DNA of 64,000 nucleotides from Austropuccinia psidii (GCA_023105745.1 JALGQZ010000011.1:17944975-18008974); one strand, 5' to 3'. Numbered from the stretch's first letter, positions 33,460 through 46,679 are shown. Numbers and translations are program-made. Notes: generated by a model not told the origin, from the sequence alone.

Positions 33460-36400
33460 TTGAATTAATTAAAAAAAAAGAATAAAATCTCACCTGCTAA
33501 GTCCTCAATTCTGTAGTTTTCTCTTATAGCTTATTGGGTTGTTTTGAGAGCTAGTTCCCCATCTAAAATTAGTTTAAAAGAAATATAAATAAAAAAAATC
33601 AAAAAACAAGTAAACAATAATAATAATTAGTTTCAAACCAGATCACTCTAGGTGATAAATAAAAACTAAAACTTACATGTTATTCATATTTGATTTCTTA
33701 TATAAAAGAATGAAACATATATCTCAAATAATTCAATAAATTGTGTTTAAAAAAAATAATCTTATATTAATTTTACTTAGCATAATTATCATCTGGAGAT
33801 GCTCAAAAGATAAAAAATACTGATGGGAAAATCAGAAAATTAATGGCAGACTATCATTTCAGATTTATTATTAATTCATCTTATTATTTTATTATTTTAA
33901 TGCTTTTATACTTTATTTTTTGTTAATTTTACTTTTATCTTTATTTTATTCTTTATTTTATCATAAAATAAAAAAAAGAGCAAAATTAATTGTCTATTTT
34001 GTTGAATATATTCTAGATAGTCAACGTATCCACTCAACTATGAACTCAATGGAGTTATCTTTGGGTCTCCAAGCCCTGATAAATAAAAAAGCCTCACCAA
34101 AAAAAACAAAAAAGTCAATTTTGGTGACTAAAAATAACATTCAAATCAAAAAGCAGCGATCAAGCACAAGGACCAAAACCAACAAAACTTAACATACAAA
34201 TGGGGTTCAAGGCATTGTAAATTAGAACTTTCAAAAAAAAAAGATTGTTTAACTGTAGTTTTGATTGCAAGGTTCTCAAACCCCGACTGAACAATTATCA
34301 AACAAAATTAGACTATGTATTTATTTTTGATTTAAAGGCAAGACGAGATTAACCTGCTTCATTAGAGTTGGCTCAATAGCTAAATTTAATTTTTGATTGC
34401 ACGGAGTTTCTCTTAGAAAGTATTTGAGCGGTATCACTCAACCTAAATAATTTTATTCAATTCATTATATAAACTGATTGGTACTTCTAGTCACCTAAAT
34501 GGTTGAATTTTATTTATATTGAGAGGCAAACCAATTTTGATTAGAGTGACGCAAGTTTTATATTCGAAAATTCTTTTATATCTCCATTTTTTTATTTCTT
34601 GATTATTATTATTATTATTTTTAAAAAAAGGCAAACAAAAAAAGAGAGAAGGACTTTTAGGACCAGAGAGGGGGGTATTGATAAGCATTGCATGCTTACT
34701 CTCAGGCAGTAGCTTCAAACGGTAATTGATAGGCCTAGAACAACCCACTGCAGGTGGACTTTAATAAGCCTGTAAAGGGAAATATGCAGACAAACTGTAT
34801 TTCAGACTCATAGACAATTCCTACTAAAACACCACATAAAAAGGAATGATCGCAATTGTGTTATTGGATTCAAAAAGCCTCTTAAAATCTTACAGAGGAG
34901 CTGAATCCAACATGCATGCTCCGTTCCACCCAAAGCCAAGTAGGGGATATCCAATCACAATTGGGTACAAATCAGCCTATTTAAATTCTTTTTTGTGATG
35001 AGATTAGTATTTCAACTAGAGCACAGTTTATAAAGAAAAGGCGGTGATCAAATTTGATTTCCATGCTACTTATACCTGTAACACAGCCTGAATAACACCA
35101 TCTGCCTCACAAGATAAGAGATCTGTCAATCTCTATCACACTATCTCAATGAAGATGTATTATTACCAGTAAATGAAAGCTAAACGCCTAAAATTAACCC
35201 CAGATCCATTGGCAATGACTAGATGGAACAAGAAGCTGAATGCATTCAAGAAAATTAGATCTTTCATTTTAGCTTGAGACTTTCTACCATATTTGCTGAC
35301 AAAAAAATACACCTTTTTAGCTACGTATTACTAGAGGTACACTTCCAATATAAATAAAAATAATGCAAAGTACCGACGCTTTGCCACCTCAACCAACGAT
35401 GAAACTGTATTACTCAGTCTAATATTGGAGGTTGACTCAGGCGATGTACTAATGAAGGTTATATTTCCTTCTTACTACCATGTAGGAGAAATGTTACCTG
35501 GCCTTTCAGATTAGGATGTGAAGTCCATATCGCACATACATCAGTTGAATTAAATAAAAATAGCTGAACGGAAAGTTTCGAAAAGAATAATAATTGATAA
35601 CTGAACAATGAAAGCCAGAATTCTCACATCATTGACATGTGACTTCTAGTGGCTGCAAGAAGAAATAACCCTGTAAGACAAGATGGCCTCAGACAACATT
35701 CAGCAGCAGATTGAGCAAGGAGTTGCGATTTTTATGATGGCCAACACCAACCAATCTTATTGGGATCACACGGGACCTCATTGAATACTCGCAGAACCTG
35801 GAAACCAAATGCAATTGATATGTAATCCAAGGAATGGTTGTGGAACATCCATCAAGAGTGAAACAATCCTACTTAGCTCACATCACAGCTGAGGGTGTAT
35901 AGATACCTTCTGCCTAGCAAATCAGCCACCCGAACTCAATCTAAGCTCTGTAAAGGTGTAATAACACCCCTAACAGCCTAAATACAACCAACCAATGGGG
36001 TGTAAAGCCTTACAGGGTAGTAAGCCCTTGAATGGTGTTACAGCCTTTTTTACCTTGAGAACAGACTAGGCCAAAGCAGGTTTAAGTATCACTAGAGGTA
36101 TACTTAATCCTTAGTAACCTACTAATATTAAAACAGGCCAACCAACGTTCTTGTATCCACTCTGAAGGTGTAATAGCACGCATAACAGCACTAAAAAAAC
36201 CCAACCCTACTGTATTGCAAGTACCCCAAGGAAATCTCTAGCCACAATAAATGGCCTTCAAGACCAAATGACCAAAGAACAAACCACCATAAGTGGTTTA
36301 GTGCATGATAAAGTGGCTCTCCAAGACACTTACAAATGAACCATGTCACCTTATCAAATTTCAGGCCTGGTAAAGGGTGAATGAACTAGCATGTTGATGA

Positions 36401-36569
36401 ACTGATTTTCATTAAGATCCTAGGAAACCCAGAGGCCAAAACTAATTCAACCGAGCTCATTGAAAGTATCATAATTTATGCACTGAAGCCCTTAGAATAA
36501 ATGGGGTCAAGAGCTAAACAAGGGGCTAACTTCAAATGACGTAATTTCAGCTTCAAAAGGCTGTAAAAA
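33460..36569. other. AT-rich region without a recognisable gene
   Basis: I see no credible coding region on either strand. The 33920-34192 ORF is Lys- and Thr-rich and follows a T-rich stretch; the 34491-34748 frame contains poly-Asn from an ATT repeat (34606-34620). The 35.9-36.2 kb part has weakly repeated GGTGTAATA(A/G)CAC and TAACAGC phrases. It may be old intergenic or transposon-derived DNA. Confidence 0.5.
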
Positions 36570-36589
36570 TTGTCAACAAAAAAAAACAA

Positions 36590-37240
36590 ATAAAAAAAGC
36601 CCCCAGAAAGGCTTTAAACTGCTTGTGCCTTTTCTAAATTATAGTTCTGACTTATCCGATTTTATTTCTGTATAGCTACTAATAATTTGTTTCTTTTTTA
36701 TGCTACAGGGCATACATAACAATGCATGCCCTGAGCAAGGCATTAAACTGCTCAATATCACTGTTTATATTATTTTTAATTACTGATTCTTTATTTTAAT
36801 GAAATTTCAGTATTTCCAGTGTAATAAAATAATGAAGTAAATAAAAAAAGAGCCTCAGTATGGCTATAAACTTCTTATTTTATTTTATTTTTTCATACCT
36901 TTTGTATATTGGATATTAAATTAAACTGACATATTTCATTTTTGATAGGCTACAGGGCATAAATAAAAAATTCCCTCATCAAGGCTTAAAAGCGAAATTC
37001 TGTCTTTATTCTTTTTTTATAAATTATGACTTTATCTGACATTTCTTATCTTGGATTTTACAGGTGTTAGAATAAAAAACAACAAATATTAAAAAGGAAC
37101 TATAAATAAGCAAATGGATCTAAAAATAATAGCCCCAAGCAAGGCTTTAAACTGCTATTTTTATTTTTATTTTTGTGTTTTCTAATATATCATACTGACA
37201 TATTTGATTTTGAATGCTACAGGTTTTCATAATGAAAAGT
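36590..37240. repeat. Degenerate tandem repeat with AAGGCTTTAAACTGC motif (units of about 120-160 bp)
   Basis: The motif recurs near 36611 (AAGGCTTTAAACTGC), 36740 (AAGGCATTAAACTGC), 36861 (TGGCTATAAACTTC), 36980 (AAGGCTTAAAAGCG) and 37141 (AAGGCTTTAAACTGC). Each is followed by a T-rich tract, an ATTTGATTTTG-like phrase and GCTACAGGGCATA or similar (near 36705, 36950, 37217). Period and order are preserved despite much divergence. Confidence 0.65.
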
Positions 37241-37389
37241 GTTCCCTTATTTTATAAGCTTAGAAGTGCTTTTATAGTGAAAAGGAGTCTTCATTAATAA
37301 TATAAACTGTTTGAACTAATTATACAATTTGGCTTTGAAGACAAATCAAATGTCATTAAAACCAAAAGTATCAACATAAATAAAAACCA

Positions 37390-37770
37390 AGCAACCAATG
37401 GTCTTTGGCAAGACCTCAAAATGCCCACTAAAATTCTCAAAAAGGTCTCAAAATACACAACCATAATAAACTGCCCCTTCAAAGATCAAGAAATTCATCA
37501 GAATATCAACAAGAATATCAACAAAAAAATCAAATAATAGTCCTTGCAAAGATAATAAACTGCACACCAAAAATTCTCAACAAGGACTCAAAAGGAAAAA
37601 CAATCAACCAATGATCCTTGGAAAGACCATAAACTGCCCAATCAAATTGTCAACAAGCATCCCCAAAAAGCGGCAAATGGTCCTTGGAAAGAACATAAAC
37701 TGACTATTTGAAGTATTCAAAAAGATTGAACAAGGACTATCAAAGGAGGATAAGTCCTACGCAAGACTAT
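37390..37770. repeat. Degenerate repeat with GGTCCTTGGAAAGACCATAAACTG motif
   Basis: The motif recurs near 37400, 37540, 37610, 37680 and 37755 in decaying form, with interleaved TTCTCAACAAGGACTCAAA phrases. Its TAAACTGC core links it to the repeat at 36590-37240, suggesting one larger eroded array. Confidence 0.5.
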
Positions 37771-39386
37771 AAAATACCTGAGGTTATATTTCTTCTTTTT
37801 TCTAATTTTATTTCATTATAAACAAGAATTAGAGAGATTGATTTAATTAAACCTTTTAAACCTTCTTTTTTATTTCAAATTCATTCATTTCTTTTCACTC
37901 AGCATTAGGGTCATATCCCATTCATGAGCTCAGGAATATTCTGTTTATTATATATATTTATTATAATTTTCCTACTATTAGAACAAGAGACATTAATTAG
38001 CTTGATTTTTCAACTCAATAATAATAATAAATAAAAAACTCTACATCAAGTTATTTTTTTAAAATGATCAATTTTTTTAAAATATTTATTCAATTACAAG
38101 AAAGTGATTGGAGCTTGTTTTAAAATAAGAATTATTTGGGCCATGAAGACATTAATTGAACTCTAAGGAGTGATTTATATTAAGAAATCATAAATTGATG
38201 ACATAATTTGGGGCATTTAAATATTAATAACACCTCAATGTGCTATTTCTTCAAAATGGAATTTAAAAAGCCTGCCCAAAGCAAACAAGAGTTTTTTAAA
38301 ATTGTACAAATTTTATTTTTCACTGTTTATATTATTTTAACAACTCAAATGCATTTATGGATAACAGCAAATCTGAAACATAAAGGGGATAGACTTGAAA
38401 TGAAGACTGATTCACAATGACGATTCCTAAAATAAAAGATTTGTGGCATCATAATGGTCATTATATGAATAAAGGACTCAAATTATGATGATTAAATTAT
38501 GTCATATTAATTATAAATACTCTCAAGAGCACCAATTTTTACTGATTGACACAAATTACCACCTTCAACCAAACAGTTCCATGATCTTGATTGTGATTCA
38601 GGATTATTTCTTTTGAAGAGTGATATTTAATCAGTTATATAAATTTTTAGCTTATTTTATACCTAAAAGCAAACAAAATAATACTATTCAGTCCGATTTA
38701 AAAAAGAAATTATGTGATCATACTGTATTATTATTCATTATTATCAAAATCACTATAAAAAATAAGGGGTGGGTAAACTTATTTCTTACACTATCCCTTA
38801 TAGTGAAAGTTCTGGGGGAATGAGGATATATCCTTTTCAAAATTTGGAAATCAACTCAAGATTTTTAAATGGTGAGGGGGGCCCTAATCCAAAAAAATAT
38901 TATTATAAAAAAATATCAATAAATTAATATTGAAATCAATTGTAAATCATATTATTGTTAGAATTTTTTATTTTTCATCTTTTTATAACATGTATAGTTT
39001 AGGAGTACATAAGAGCCAAAAGAAAACATTTCCAAGAATAACAACAGAATTGAAAAAGTATTTATTCAGAGATAAATTATTAAGAAAACTGAAAATGAAG
39101 ATTGATTATAAAAAATCAAGAGATCCTTATTGATTGACCTTTACACAACACAAGAGCTTGGCCATTTATTTGATTCTGTATTGAAAACCATTTGGAATTC
39201 AAGAATCATTGGGAAAGATTTATGGACTGGAGGGTTACTCAACTGCATTAATTGTGGACTCAGGTCTTACTTAACATGATGTATCAAAATAATAATTTAC
39301 AACACTCAACTCAAATTGCCCTTGGGATATTAAATAAGCTTGAAGACTCAAGAGGTCCTCAGCATTACACTAAACTGCTTCCCCTG
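37771..39386. other. AT-rich unassigned sequence left of element B
   Basis: It has small plus-strand ORFs (38208-38420, 38620-38823, 38930-39133) with Lys/Ile-rich translations, no recognised motif and no mutual frame continuity. Nothing convincing on either strand. Confidence 0.45.
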
Positions 39387-39708
39387 TGTCACAACCATGG
39401 CAATTCACCTCCTTGCATCCCCATATGGCATATCAAGCCACAGTCCTTTTATGGCCAATTGGCCATATCCATCACCAGTGGCCAATATGGCCACTTCATC
39501 ATCTTATGGACCATTTATGGCCATTTGCCTTTTGGGGCCTTCATGGACCTTCACCTCACTCCAGAAGCCATGGCAGCAATTTATGCCCAATTGGGTATAT
39601 CTGGTCATTTCCCTCAAGACCAGGGGAAATGGCCCAAATTGCTGTTTTGGCCATTTTCACTAATAATGCCCATTTGCGCATTTCTGCGCATTTTGCACAT
39701 TTGCGCAT
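39387..39708 (+). repeat. Element B 5' LTR, left part
   Basis: It starts TGTCACAACCATGG. It is dense in TGGCCA/GGCC phrases, like the 3' LTR (60016 onward), and ends in a TTGCGCAT-type simple repeat where A2 inserted. The ORF 39252-39803 crosses this junction and is not a gene. Confidence 0.85.
39660..39708. repeat. GCGCATTT simple repeat at the A2 insertion site, left half
   Basis: The array CATTTGCGCATTTCTGCGCA continues as TTTTGCACATTTGCGCAT. The right half lies at 50633-50690 beyond A2 (GCATTTTTGCGCATTTGCGC). The repeat is absent from the 3' LTR of element B. Confidence 0.8.
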
Positions 39709-41137
39709 TGTCAGCCTGTGACTCAAAACCAGAGCACAAGCATGACAGCCAAAATACCATAAACCAATGGTATAGCCAAAATACCACCAAAACATGGAGA
39801 TGAGCCAAATTAGATCAAAAGGTATCAAAAGAAAGGGGAAGCTCACCTCTTTCTGAAAATATAAGTCCAATCACCATAGGACAAGAAATAACAAAGTTAT
39901 TCCTGCCCAAAGTTATTGCTGAGCATAAACCTTAATTTTCACCTCTCATCTAAAATCTAGAAGGAGAGGCTTAACCCCATCAAATGGGTATTCAAAATGA
40001 AGCTCTTGGCCAGGGCTATCTAATGGTGCTAGCCAAACTGAGCTAGCACCAGTATTACTTGAGTTAGGGTCAAATTCAGACCAAATAAGGGTGAACAAAA
40101 CATTCACCTCTCATCTAACTTTTACAGTTTTAGTGTGAGATACTTAAAGTGGGGTCTTTTTGAAAATAGCACAATCAGGGCTATCTGATGGTGCCATCCA
40201 TTTCCTCATAGCTCAACTACAACAGAAGTTATTGGCCAAACAAGCTTAATACAGCTTTTGCCCAAACCATGCCAAGGTACAAAAATACTTGTACATGGGA
40301 TAACTTTGTCATATTTAATGATGACCATGTCAAGTTGGGTACCATTGTGTAGAGCTCATATAGAGCTATTCAATGAACCAATTTTGAGCTTTATACCTCA
40401 AAAATTGACAGAGTTATGACCATTTTAAGGTCAAAATCCCACCTGCTGTCATATACAGCCTTACCATGGGATAATATCCCATAACCATGAATATGAGGTG
40501 TCAAATAGACAAAGAAGCATGTTTTTACTTCAATACCTCATATGTCAGTCAATACTGGGTCCCATACAGTTTCTGTACAGCATTCTACGTGTCATACACG
40601 TCAGAATCAGGCTGTGAGGTCCCCAGATTAAAAATTTCATCCTGTATTGGTGAAAACCACCAAGATGTGGTTTCAAAACCACATCTGAGCCCAATACAGA
40701 GCATACAGGCTGTTTGCAAACCACAAGCCTGTCATAGAGAGTGAAAAATCTTCACTTCCTCTACGTGGAAAGGTCTAGCAGCCTTTCCACCTCAATTTCA
40801 GGATAAAAGGAGGGTTTTTCACAGCCAAAAGCCTTTCCTCATCCTGCTCTTGAATAACCTACGTAGTAAACTGTCAAAAACAGTTTTACTCTTGGTTAAA
40901 AATCAGGTATAATTATAAGTTTTAATTATTGTAGTCTTTTATTATTGTAACCCAACAGATAAGACTGCACCCAGGGCTTTCAACAGCGCTCACCACCACT
41001 ATAACCACTATAATAAAGCCCTTTAAATTTATTCTTAATCATCTCAAAACCTTCTTAAAGCATTTTTACCATGTCACAAACATAGTTTGAGTTGTAAATA
41101 GCCTACATTACCACTCTTTCATAATTTCATCCTGACA
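39709..41137 (+). repeat. A2 5' LTR
   Basis: 1429 bp, TGTCAGCCTGTGACTC to TTTCATCCTGACA. It is homologous to the A1 LTRs in reverse orientation. Confidence 0.95.
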
Positions 41138-41156
41138 TTTTGGGGGCCTGGCCATG
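41138..41156 (+). other. A2 primer-binding-site candidate
   Basis: TTTTGGGGGCCTGGCCATG follows the 5' LTR directly and matches the A1 site except one base. Confidence 0.6.
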
Positions 41157-41724
41157 TTTTTAACTTTTTTTTTTTTGGACCTTGTAAAGTAAGTCTTTTC
41201 TCTTTTTATGACTTATTGATAAGTGTTTTATCTTTTTTAGGCATAATTTCTCTATTTAAATATATACTTTATATATATTTATCCTTTTTTATATATACTC
41301 ATATTATAAGAGTATTATTCACATGGTTAATACCCACTGAATATAACTATTTTTGGCGTGTTTTGTATATAAAGACACATAAGCCATCAATAAGTCCTGT
41401 ATTCTTGACTGAATAAGGACACCTCTGACTGAAAAACCATCAGTTGAGGCGTGGTTAAGTGTATTGTTAACTCAATAACACTTATACAAAACCACTTGTA
41501 CAGAATACACTTGAAAACCACAAGTGTTTCTGAGGGATACTGACACACAAACAGTGTGACAGGGTAACAAAAGCTGTAATTCTGATGTGGAATTGTTGAT
41601 TCAATTACACTGTCATTATACAGGGCACATTGTAGTAACATACAAGCCCAGAGGCCAATCTCAGACGTGCAAAACCAGCATTTTTTGAGAAGTCTTAACT
41701 GACATAAGCCCTCCTTTTCCTGCT
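41138..41724 (+). other. A2 5' leader
   Basis: AT-rich leader with no credible ORF. It contains the inverse complement of the 16-mer shared with A1 and family C (ATTTTTGGCGTGTTTT, 41349-41364). Confidence 0.6.
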
Positions 41725-42081
41725 TTGATTTCAGTGGAAGAAAATTTTATCCCACTTGAGACCCAGTCACAGGCCAACACACCAGTGACACCCTCAGAAC
41801 CAGAGGGCAGCAAGGGAAAAGGAAAGAGGCACAGTGAAGGCCTCATCACAGCCAAGAAGTGGACACCAATAGCCACTCAGAGAAGTAGAAAACCACGAAA
41901 CTCTGCATCAATACAAGGTAAACCAACCTTAACCACTTGTACAGGGAAGATTACAATTATTAACCCAGTTGTAACTTCCAAAGGCAAACTGCCCAAGTCA
42001 GCAGACAATAAATTTGTACAAGGAGCAGTCAAAGGTAAATACCCTAAGAACATAAAGTTGTTGACTGTTTGCAGACACTGA
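41725..42081 (+). CDS. A2 small leader ORF (118 codons)
   Basis: It begins at an ATG giving MISVEENFIPLETQ and ends LLTVCRH. The stop (TGA) is one base from the ATG of the following frame. It is nearly identical to A1 30415-30762. Lys- and Ser-rich, unrecognised. The ATG lies within a TTTCAG context that might instead be a splice acceptor, so the start is uncertain. Confidence 0.45.
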   Translation: MISVEENFIPLETQSQANTPVTPSEPEGSKGKGKRHSEGLITAKKWTPIATQRSRKPRNSASIQGKPTLTTCTGKITIINPVVTSKGKLPKSADNKFVQGAVKGKYPKNIKLLTVCRH

Positions 42082-42082
42082 T

Positions 42083-44593
42083 ATGTCCCCTGTATACCTC
42101 AGAGACCTTGGCTTCCAAAGGAACCAACCAGAGGATAGGGGAGGATTGACCAGAACCAGAAGACCTGAAAGAGGACACCCTGGACACAGTGGTGGATGGC
42201 AAAACAATGAGGGAGAGAATATCAACCTTGCCATTCACACTCCAATTCAACAGAAACCTCAAACCAGAGGACTGGAAGGATATGGATCGAGTTCTTCAGA
42301 TCCACCAACTCCTCAAAGATTTATTTCAATGGAGCATGGACAACAAGAGGTTCAACCTAGCAACTCACTGGGCTGAACTGGGATCAAGTTGCCAGAAGAT
42401 CTGTCTCAAAGAGATAGACTTCAAAGACCTTATGGTAATCACCAAGGGTTGGAATCCTACGAGGCAGCACAGACTCCTGGAGGCAAGGGCACAGAGGATA
42501 AGGGAGAATCAAGCCACTATCCTAGCTATAGAAGAACAGTTGACCCATACAGGGCCTACTCAGATTCCTTCAGGTTCACAAGGAGCAGGCCAAATTAGCT
42601 CTCCAGTGGCTTCACACCATTCAGAAACCAGCAGATCAGTGGCCAAGAGTCACTATTTTTCACAATTCCAGGAAGTTTCCAGGAGAAGACAAGGAAACAA
42701 GGGCAAGAACAAAACCTCCTTCAACCAGAGGAGGAAAGAGTCAGACCCCATGATCCAGAAGCTGTTAGATTTGGTAAAGGAAGTACACAAGAACCAGAAG
42801 TAGCTATAAACCACTCTAGAATCAGTAGTCCTAGTAATAGAAACATTACCCCCACTCAGACTGAAAATAACATTGTCACATCTGAGAGTAACATCAACAG
42901 TGATACACTGTGGTTACAAGTGTCCCAATATGCTGAACAATCTGCAAAGCAATTTTCAGAAATTAAAGCTAGCCAAGAGAGGATGAGACAAACTCAAGCC
43001 TCCTTGGAACAAATAGTTAAGAATCTTCAAGAAGGATATGCTCAACTGAGCAAAGCCTCTGAAGAATCCAACAAAAGACTGAACCAATTATTTGAAGAAC
43101 AACACCACAGCACAAGGGACACGGAGTGTCTGGATCAAGACATTAACAAATTGTTTAATGCCTACCATATCTTGAAGCCTCAACCACAAGGCCAAGCTAT
43201 GAATAATCCATATCAACCAGATTACATCAAACCAGATGCCATGTTGTTGAATAAGACAAGATCTCCATCACAATACCAGGATGGAGATGGCATGTCTTAT
43301 TCACAAAAGGAAGCCCTGAAACAGCTTCCTGAGGCCTCAAGCTGGCCCAAATTCTCTGGATCAGGAGAATATGATCATATGGAACTCATAGATTATATTG
43401 ATGGACTCTTCATTGATGTACCCAGAATACCAGATTACTGGATTACTGCTAGATTGAATACTGCATTTAAAGGTCATGCAAGTATATGGTACACAGAAAT
43501 GAAAGAAATCCATGGCAGAAGAAACTGGCCATGGTGGAAGAGTCAAATAATTCAAAACTACAGTAATGGAACTTGGATATGGCAAAAGACCATGTCATTT
43601 AAAAATGACAAATACTCTGTGGACAAAGATACATATGAGTGGTTTCTTAGACAGTCTAAAAGACTTAAAGCCATTGATCCTCAGATGAACATCCAGATGA
43701 GGAATCACAAACTTCTGACACAACTGCCAGGAGAATTAGAGCATGCAGTGAAATGCAGATGCAACCAAAATTGCACTCTAGATGACATAGGCAATACCTT
43801 ACAAGACATAAGGAAAAGGACTAATATAGAGAAATTCACCCCATATGGAAGCAGTAGTTTCAAGGAGAAACAACCTTTCAGGGTGGAGTTTAAAGCCAAA
43901 CCCAGAGAAAGAGTGACAGAAGTGGCAAGGAAGAAGAATTCTTGTCACAATTGTGGTTCAACAGACCACTATGCCAACAACTGTCCAAAGGCAAAGAAAA
44001 AGGTCTATGCTATAGAAAAAGTCCCTGAAGAAGAACCTCCAACAGAGGATTCTGAATCAGACTCTATGGGAGATGCCATCAGAGAACCATCTGATGATGA
44101 TCAAGACCCAAGAGAGGAATTTCTAGTGGAATACCAAGAGGAAACCCCACTAGAAATCCAGGATATACAGTTGGAAGCAGGCATGCCACAAGACACTGCC
44201 AACAAGAACTTGTGTAAACACACACAAGATGCACAAACATTCCTGGTTACACCAACCAAAGGAATGGCATATATACATGGAACAGCCACAAAAATGACTG
44301 TATGTATTGACAATGCTCAGCACCAACTGATCATTGACAGTGGAGCACATTGCTCCATAGTGGCCAGAAATTATCTGGATAACCACTTCCCAAACTGGGA
44401 AAAACAGCTCTTGCCCACTAAGGCAACGAACTTCAAAAGTGCATCAGGGAAGATGACTTCCATTGGGACAATTATCAAAGAGATAATTATACCCCACAGG
44501 AAGGGTAATATCAGACTCAACCCAGAGTTTGTAGTGCTTGAAGATGCCCACATCCAAGGGTTTTTACTGGGAACAGATTATTTACAACAGTAA
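42083..44593 (+). pseudogene. A2 gag-collinear frame and protease (stops at 42374 and 42596)
   Basis: One frame runs from MSPVYLRDL (42083) to 44593, with TGA at 42374-42376 and TAG at 42596-42598. From 42920 it is open for 557 codons. That part has a coiled-coil-like N-terminus (EIKASQERMRQTQASLEQIV), the gag core (SWPKFSGSGEYD), the CCHC knuckle CHNCGSTDHYANNC and the retropepsin motif LIIDSGAHCSIVARN. It ends LLGTDYLQQ because a 23-bp deletion near 44579 shifts the frame; A1 keeps the intervening codons. The Q codon before the protease motif is intact here, unlike A1. Confidence 0.88.
42189..42803 (+). CDS. A2 overprinted 204-codon ORF, intact
   Basis: This is the counterpart of A1 29693-30307, with the same start, same stop and same length. 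Residues 1-92 are identical and about ten substitutions lie in the basic C-terminal half. It spans both stops of the overlapping frame: at 42374 its codon is GCT (A1: GCA, both Ala), and at the second stop it reads ATT (A1: ATC, both Ile). It is the longest undamaged frame in this part of both elements. I infer that it is translated, either as an independent small protein or as the true start of Gag joined to the downstream frame by frameshifting or splicing. Confidence 0.65.
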   Translation: MVDGKTMRERISTLPFTLQFNRNLKPEDWKDMDRVLQIHQLLKDLFQWSMDNKRFNLATHWAELGSSCQKICLKEIDFKDLMVITKGWNPTRQHRLLEARAQRIRENQATILAIEEQLTHTGPTQIPSGSQGAGQISSPVASHHSETSRSVAKSHYFSQFQEVSRRRQGNKGKNKTSFNQRRKESDPMIQKLLDLVKEVHKNQK

Positions 44594-45995
44594 AAACAGG
44601 CACATTACCATTGGTACCAACAAGGAAAAGAAATTTTCACTTGATATATACCACATATCTTCACAGGATCCACTAGAAGAACTCTTGAAGGAATTCAAGG
44701 AGGGACAGTTTAGCACTACCCTCACCAGTAAACAAAAACTAAGTTTACTGAAGATGCTGAGGAAGAACAGACCAGCATTTGCCATTGGTGAAGAACCACT
44801 AGGCAAGATTAAAGGCCATCATATAGAACTATATCTGGATGTGGAAAGACCTTATCCACCCATGCTGAGGAGACCTCCTTATCCAGCAAGTCTGGAAACC
44901 AGGAAAGAAATTGAAAAACACATCAATGAACTCCTGGACATGGATGTCATCAGGAAGATTGGACATAATGAAATAGTGGAAATCACCACTCCTGTCCTAA
45001 TCACCTGGCATGATGGCAAGTCTAGATTGTGTGGAGACTTCAGAGCCATGAACAACTACACAAAAGCAGACAGGTACCGTATACCAAGGATACCTCATGC
45101 CTTGGATAAGCTGGCCAAAGCCAAATACATAACCAAGATGGATTGTATGAAAGGCTTCCACCAAAATGGAGTTAAACCAAACTCCATGAAATTGCTCAGA
45201 ATAATATGCGATATGGGAATATATGAGTACACCAGGATGCCATTTGGCATCAAGAATGCACCAGCCTACTTCCAAAGGATGATGGACACCATATTTCAAG
45301 AAGAAATAATGGAAGGCTGGATGGTAGTATATATTGATGATATCATTATATACTCAGAGATATGGGAAGACCATGTACAATACATAGACAGAGTGCTAAG
45401 TCAATGTACACCCATCAATCTGAAAATTTCACTTAAAAAGTGTAGTTTTGGCCAACAAGAGCTACTAGCTCTAGGACACAAAGTCTCAGGCCTTAGTCTG
45501 GCAATTGACCAGAACAAAGTAGCAGCAGTACTGCAAAAGCCAGTACCAAAGAACATCAAAGAGATGCAATCTTTCCTTGGGTTTGCTAGCTACTATAGAA
45601 ACCACATTAAGAACTTTGCACACATAACTAGTAGTTTATACAAGTTATGCTCAAAGGATGTAGTTTTTGAAATAACCAAGGAAAGGAGGGATGCATATGA
45701 GAGGATCAAATATGAACTCACAAATGCACCTGTGCTCATCTTGCCTGACTTTGAACTACCATTCAAGTTATATATAGATGCAGCATGCAGCCAAGGCTTG
45801 GGAGCTGCCCTTCACCAAAGACAAATTGTGGATGGTGAACCAAGAGAAGGTGTAATATGTTACATCTCCAGGCAGCTGAAAGATTCAGAAGCCAGGTATG
45901 GGGCCACCCAGACAGAATGTCTATGTCTAGTCTGGGCTCTAGAAAAACTCCATTATTATTTGGAGGGTGCAGTCTTTGAAGTCTACACAGACTGA
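44538..45995 (+). pseudogene. A2 reverse transcriptase and RNase H
   Basis: Genuine pol sequence starts about 44581 after the 23-bp deletion; the codons before that are out of frame. It has KSRLCGDFRAMNNYTKADRY, ITKMDCMKGFHQ, MPFGIKNAPAYF, the catalytic YIDD, the RNase H acids in LYIDAACS and TQTECLCL, and it ends EVYTD at TGA 45993-45995. It is the same domain set and stop position as A1 26478-28136. Confidence 0.9.
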
Positions 45996-46001
45996 ACAGC
46001 C

Positions 46002-46658
46002 TTGAAGTCTTTACTAAACATGAAGACTACTAATAGACACATGCTGAGATGGCAAATAGCCATCCAGGAGTATAGAGGGAACATGACCATCATATACAAG
46101 GAAGGTAAAAGCCATACCAATGCAGATGGCCTTAGCAGATGGCCACTGGACAATGTCAAAAGCAATCCAGCTTATGACTCTGAAGTTTCTGCAAAAATTC
46201 CTATCCATTTTATGGAAATAAATAGGAAGAAGAACTTCAGATTCTCTGAATGGGCACCAGGGAGTGGTAAACTTGACAGTGGAAACACTGATTCAGAAGG
46301 GACAGAAACCCCCATACTGGGAATAAGTTCCTCAGAACTGCACAATGAATTTTTCAATGCAGTACTGAAATCTTATGCTAAACACAAACAGTGTAGCATA
46401 CTACTCCAACTCCTTCAACAAAAATACAGGAGCCCAGAACTGGAAACCCAGCTGGAGGAACCCTGGTTGAGGGCCTATAAGGACAATAAATTCTTCCTTC
46501 TAGATGGCCTGATTTATCACAGAGAAAAGCACACCAGTGCACTCACAGTGATAGACAGAGACCACATCTCTTTAATCCTGCAGGAATGCCATGACTACCC
46601 CTATATGGGACACATGAGTGAGGACAGGACTAAAGAGAGGGTAGCAAGCACAGCTTGA
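46002..46658 (+). pseudogene. A2 RNase H end, connector and integrase zinc finger start
   Basis: The 218 residues are nearly identical to A1 25815-26471, with [22 protein letters not shown] and [16 protein letters not shown]. It ends at TGA 46656-46658 at the codon where A1 also has TGA. Confidence 0.85.
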
Positions 46659-46679
46659 TGGCCCAAGTGGGAGCAAGAG

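Noticed and set aside
39382..39386. Target site duplication for element B
   Set aside because: CCCTG on the left and CACAG on the right do not match, so I do not claim one.
39252..39803. 183-codon plus-strand ORF
   Set aside because: Crosses from flanking DNA through element B LTR into the A2 LTR, so it cannot be an ancestral gene.
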